DNA of 64,000 nucleotides. It comes from Cryptomeria japonica (lineage: Eukaryota > Streptophyta > Pinopsida > Cupressales > Cupressaceae). This document shows, in pieces, positions 60,100 to 64,000 of this stretch (position 1 is the stretch's first letter; each line of letters starts with the position of its first letter). A program made the translations under genes and the position numbers. Where the stretch lies: the NCBI RefSeq assembly GCF_030272615.1, contig NC_081411.1, forward strand, positions 37,576,640 through 37,640,639, written 5' to 3'. A model generated the notes under the pieces. It made no database searches. It was not told the origin of the DNA and worked only from the letters and a program-made list of their open reading frames with translations.

Positions 60100-62500
60100 A
60101 AACATTTGGAATGTTTCTATAGGCATCCATGTCAGGTAATGTAGTATGATCATAATTGAAAAAGATATAATTGTCATATTCATAGGAACTCATGTTTGCG
60201 GACTCTTGAGCCTCTTTGGTTTCTCTCCTAGATTTTTGGGAACGGGTTTCAACCACAAACTAGGTATTGACCAAGATGTGTAAGATTAGATGAAAATGGA
60301 AAGAGTATGGAAGAGTAGGAGTTGGATGGGATGTAAATGAATCTGAGGTGTACTTGGAATGTCCAAAGTGTAAGACCAAGTATGTATGTAGTAGAGTAGG
60401 TGTGGCTTCCAAAGGGATGATAGTTTCTCTCGATGAGGTAAGCTGACCTTGACTCTACGTAAGACCAAATGAGACCCAAAGGTGAGAGACCTTGATGAGG
60501 GACCACTTAGAAAAATGTTGTTGTATGTAGTATGTTGACAAAGTAAGATGAGGACAAGCAAGTGACCTTTTGACTCAAGTTTAGAAAATGTGAATGTAAT
60601 GTAAGGTGTAAAGCAATGATGGACTTTGTGAGACCCAAAGATAGGTTGAATGCTCGATGAAAACCTGGAGAAATAACTTAGGAAGCTCAATAAGTCTGAA
60701 ACTGACTGTTCTTGTTTGCTGAATTATGAAATTTTTCAATCTTGAACACAGACATGCCTATATACTTCATAGACACGCTTAAAGGACACAGACGCTATTC
60801 TATCAGACACAGACATGGTTCTGTCAGACACAGACACATTTCTGAGATGTTGTAAGTGTAATGTTTCTCAAGAGAACATAGACGTGTTTCTACACTTCAC
60901 AGACGTAGTTATATGACACAGATGCGGGTCTGTCAGACATTGATGCATTTCTGAAAGCTTTGTACAATTTTTCCAATCTGTGAAGTTGCTTGTTGTGACC
61001 AAATCTGAATGTTTGACTATTTTTCATGACAAGAGGACACAGTGTTGATGAGGAATCAATGTTTGCAAGTGTTTAGACTCCAAAATGACTCAAAAAAAAA
61101 GTGTGTTGTTTGATGTAAAATTTTTTTGCATACACTTGAAGACACAAAAGACATAATGTTTTGATGTTTGGTCTTGAATATTTGATTGGTCAAAATAAGT
61201 CAAGCACGATTCTTATGGTTGGTCAAGACAACAGTTGTTGATCCCACATGGAGTTTCCCCCGAGGCTACACTATTTAGAGTGGATACTTAGATACTTGAC
61301 CCCACTGGCTCCACCCTTGGCACTCCTTTCTTAGGGCAGCCAAGCATCAGTCCCCATGAAAACTCTTTGTGATGAACTTTGTATCTCTACTAATAACCGT
61401 ATGTGTGTGGGCTGCTACCAGAGGTCCAACCTCCTGCCCCAACAACTAGAAGGATTTTGGCTTCTAAAACAAAAAGGTGCTAGTAAGGGCATCCACTCAT
61501 GTGGCCATACATGCGGCACTTTCATTTCTATAAATACAGAAGGCTCCCAACCAGTAGGGGTTATTCCCTACAAATGATCAAATAAATTTGATCAAACGTG
61601 TTTATGGGGAGACATAGTGTCAGTATGAACTAATCAGCACACGTTATCCATAGTTTTCACCATGAATATAGTTGTTTATAGTGGTTTGGAAGAAGATGGC
61701 TTTTCTTTTGCTACCACCTGGGTCGTTCTCTCCTCACTAGTAGTCCTAATGACCACACAGGGAGACAGACCCTCTAAAGATTAAACAAAAAGAGCCTATT
61801 GCTCAAGACTCAAAAGACAATGGTTCAATTTTAGTGCACCAATTGAAGCGTTTGCTAATCTATAAAAACAAGGCACATAATGAAAGATCAAAAACCCTTT
61901 CCAAGGTCCTACAACAAAGATCTATTAGTAGTTTGGATTGTTTGAAATAATCACCCCTTCCTGCAAGCACACAAGTTAGGTAAATTTTAGATCCAAAAGA
62001 CTTTGTGAAAATAGGGGCCTTCAACAAAACGATTTTGTTTTCAAGACAAGCTACACCAATTTCACTAGCTAGATCTGAAGATGTTAGCTCAAAATAAACC
62101 AAATCTGAAATCTGAATGACGCAAAACTAAATCAATGAAAATCCAAAATGTAACAAATTCACACAGACGCGGTTATCAAAAACACAAACACTATAAAATT
62201 TTGCAGACGCACCTAAAGCCAACACAGATGTGGTTCCAAAACACATATGCGGCTCCTAGACGCAGACGCACCTGAAAACTCCATAGACGTGACATTCAGA
62301 ATCTGTAGAAAAATAAAATACTGTCGAGGATGCAGACGCGATTCCAGATGTCGCAGACGCAATAGAAAATAAAAAAGGCGATCCGAAAGTACGCAGACGA
62401 GAAAATATCACAATATTGTCAGAAATGTCAGATCCGCAACTTCAAAATACAAAATCTGCAACAAAAGATGTTAAATGCAACAGGGACAAGAGTCCCACTG
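60100..62500 (-). other. Tat-C untranslated leader
   Basis: A 2.4-kb region between primer site and gag. Clusters of 'cacagacgcg'-like words occur at 60740-60960 and 62160-62400. A 134-codon minus-strand frame (60286-60690) is low-complexity and matches nothing recognised, so it is not called. No other coding content seen. Confidence 0.6.
60740..62400 (-). repeat. Two clusters of degenerate 'cacagacgcg' repeats in the Tat-C leader
   Basis: About nine copies at 60740-60960 and about ten at 62160-62400, variants of (c/t)agac(g/a)c(g/a). On the minus (element sense) strand they read GCGTCTGTG-like, whereas the 40.1-40.4 kb cluster reads that way on the plus strand. Confidence 0.7.
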
Positions 62501-62509
62501 GGCGTGCCA
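62490..62509 (-). promoter_or_regulatory. Tat-C primer-binding site
   Basis: Minus strand TGGCACGCCCAGTGGGACTC, three bases after the 5' LTR. Position and TGG start fit a primer site; the tRNA was not assigned. Confidence 0.75.
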
Positions 62510-62512
62510 AAA

Positions 62513-63242
62513 TTTATACGGTGAAAATTGATGACAACAACAATATTGAAAGACTAAATGAATTCAACCACCAAACCCTAGCCTAACAACAACAGAGATC
62601 CACCATAACATATGAAGATTACCTAAGACAATGCAAATCAAATGAAATCACAAAGATTATACCATCACATGTCCAATAGGGTTTGAATCTCCATTCTTCC
62701 TATCTCCATTGATCTTACTTGATATATTTGCTCTCAGATTTTATATGTGCACAAGAGCTCAACAAAGAATAGAAATGTGGTTGCAAGTAAGATCACATAT
62801 AAAAGTTCAAGAACATAGTCAAGGCTGAATGGATAGTGAGGGTTTGATAATAAAGGAAGCATCTCCTTATATAGAAGACACTATAAGAAATGGAGGGACA
62901 AGATTGAGAGGTGTAAAAAGAGGTCGGTATGATTAGAGGGTAGGTAAAAGAAATAAAAAAATAATGAGAGGTTAGGTAGTGTAGGAATTAAGAGATGAAT
63001 GACATGTGTCATGGGTAGAAAAGGCTAATGAATTAATTAAATAAATAAAGATTTATTTAATTAATAGAGGAAGTGGGATCAATTAAATAAATAAGATATT
63101 TATTTAATTTAAGAGAAAAGGATAATTTAAATAAATAAATGAATTTATTTAAATGAGAAATAAGGCTAGAAGAGGATAAATGAATTAATTAAATAAATAA
63201 AGATATTTATTTAATTAGACATGACAATTTTAGGTGTCTACA
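62513..63242 (-). repeat. Tat-C 5' LTR (730 bp)
   Basis: Matches 38864-39603. The inner end is mutated on the plus strand (TTTATACGG instead of TGTATACGG). Confidence 0.93.
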
Positions 63243-63247
63243 GTAAG

Positions 63248-64000
63248 AATTATATTTTTAATTTAGCATTTCTTTCAACATATTTCCTTTATACCCTCCA
63301 CATTATCTATTATACCAAAAGTTTTTGAAATCCTCGCCTCTTAACTAAAGGCATTGACATGAGAATTCCACCTGTAATGACTTCCATTTTTTATCCTTTC
63401 AATTTTTTCTAGATGTGTTGTAGTTCTCTTTCATAGATGCCCGATACTTTGCATCAAAAAAGTGGGGCCCTTGATTTGATTAGACATCTTGAGTAAGTAT
63501 TTTCAAGGTTGCATGGGTTTAAATTTTATTTATATTATTGAAGGCCATTTCTTCCATGCTTGAGTTTGAATATATTGATTTAATAGGTGTGTCATTTCTT
63601 CATTGGTTTCTTAAGCTATATGGAGACTATGATTGATGACCTTGTATTTTCCATCATGCATGTCAGGCACATTTTGGGGAAAAGGAGATTATAATGATAC
63701 GTTAACCCTCATAAAACTAATGTGACCCTTGTAATTCCAAAGACTCATTTCTAAACCATTTGAAAAGTTTTAGAAAGAGCTTTAAATCAATTTGGGTGAC
63801 CAAATTTAAATTACTAAGGAGGAAGAGAAGTTTTCATTTCTGATTTTGTATTATTTTTAATTTCAATTTGACAATTTTAACATAATTAAAAAGCTCTCTT
63901 TACATTGTCATACTCTTTATATGAATGAAATATATTTATTAGATATATGAATGATTTATATTTATTAGGAAATCTTATCACTATGAAAATGGTTAAATAA
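63248..64000. other. Right flank of Tat-C
   Basis: AT-rich DNA continuing the pre-insertion sequence of 38863 after the GTAAG duplication. No gene or element end recognised. Confidence 0.5.

Larger units (their letters stand above)
38864..63242 (-). mobile_element. Tat-C: Ty3/gypsy (Tat-like) element with nested copia pair and antisense ORF
   Basis: LTRs at 38864-39603 (3') and 62513-63242 (5') share a TGTAGACACC start on the minus strand. They are flanked by the 5-bp duplication GTAAG (38859-38863 and 63243-63247). Order on the minus strand: 5' LTR, primer site, 2.4-kb leader, gag, protease (interrupted by a copia pair at 46033-57166), linker, integrase tail, long 3' region with an antisense plant mobile domain frame, polypurine tract, 3' LTR. 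RT, both RNase H domains and the integrase core are absent, so it would need enzymes in trans. Without the copia pair and duplicated flank it would be about 12.7 kb. Confidence 0.9.

Noticed and set aside
60286-60690. 134-codon minus-strand frame in the Tat-C leader
   Set aside because: Low-complexity Ser/Leu/His/Tyr composition, no motif, lies before gag in the untranslated leader.
38864-63242. Two separate Tat-C-like elements side by side, to explain the two protease copies
   Set aside because: Only one LTR pair exists and its GTAAG duplications bracket the whole block; the duplicated protease pieces abut the copia LTRs exactly.
1-64000. CRISPR array, bacterial operon or phage-like system
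   Set aside because: The regular repeats seen are transposon minisatellites without spacers, and splice sites, TATA boxes and LTR elements show plant nuclear DNA.

Overview
The window is nuclear DNA of a seed plant. It is AT-rich, gene-poor and built mostly of nested LTR retrotransposons. One complete plant gene (a short-chain dehydrogenase/reductase) is present, together with a lone first exon of a soluble inorganic pyrophosphatase. A gymnosperm or conifer is plausible from the high retroelement load and long gene-free stretches, but this is inference; nothing here fixes the species.

Layout. 0-0.6 kb: exon-like blocks of an unknown gene, partly tandemly duplicated. 0.6-6 kb: no recognisable gene, ending in a degenerate triplication of about 230 bp. 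6.0-6.16 kb: first coding exon of soluble inorganic pyrophosphatase with a GT donor; no downstream exon recognised. 7.8-24.3 kb: an old Ty3/gypsy chromovirus remnant ('Chromo-B', minus strand) split inside its integrase by a 14.7-kb Tat-like Ty3/gypsy element ('Tat-A', minus strand). Tat-A has 1.1-kb LTRs, a CATGC target duplication, a tRNA-Lys-like primer site and a second RNase H. 24.3-31.8 kb: unassigned DNA with a decayed plus-strand gene of unknown family (26.8-29.4 kb). 31.8-34.5 kb: two solo LTRs of one family in opposite orientation, each with a perfect 5-bp target duplication. 34.9-36.05 kb: the two-exon SDR gene (minus strand) with a TATA box. 37.2-38.6 kb: a long imperfect inverted repeat.

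38.9-63.2 kb: a second Tat-like element ('Tat-C', minus strand, GTAAG target duplication). It keeps gag, protease and the integrase tail but lacks the RT, RNase H and integrase core. On the opposite strand, next to its 3' LTR, it carries a 1.9-kb reading frame encoding a plant mobile domain protein. A tandem pair of Ty1/copia Tork/Tnt1-like elements ('Tork-D1' and 'Tork-D2', three LTRs, two internal regions) sits inside its protease and is flanked by a 570-bp duplication of Tat-C sequence.

Inferred order of events: Chromo-B is older than Tat-A; Tat-C is older than the copia insertions. All transposon reading frames are broken. In several, the breaks are almost wholly TAG/TGA codons one transition away from CAG, CGA or TGG, which fits decay by cytosine methylation. 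Only the SDR gene looks functional. No CRISPR, bacterial operon or viral gene was seen.
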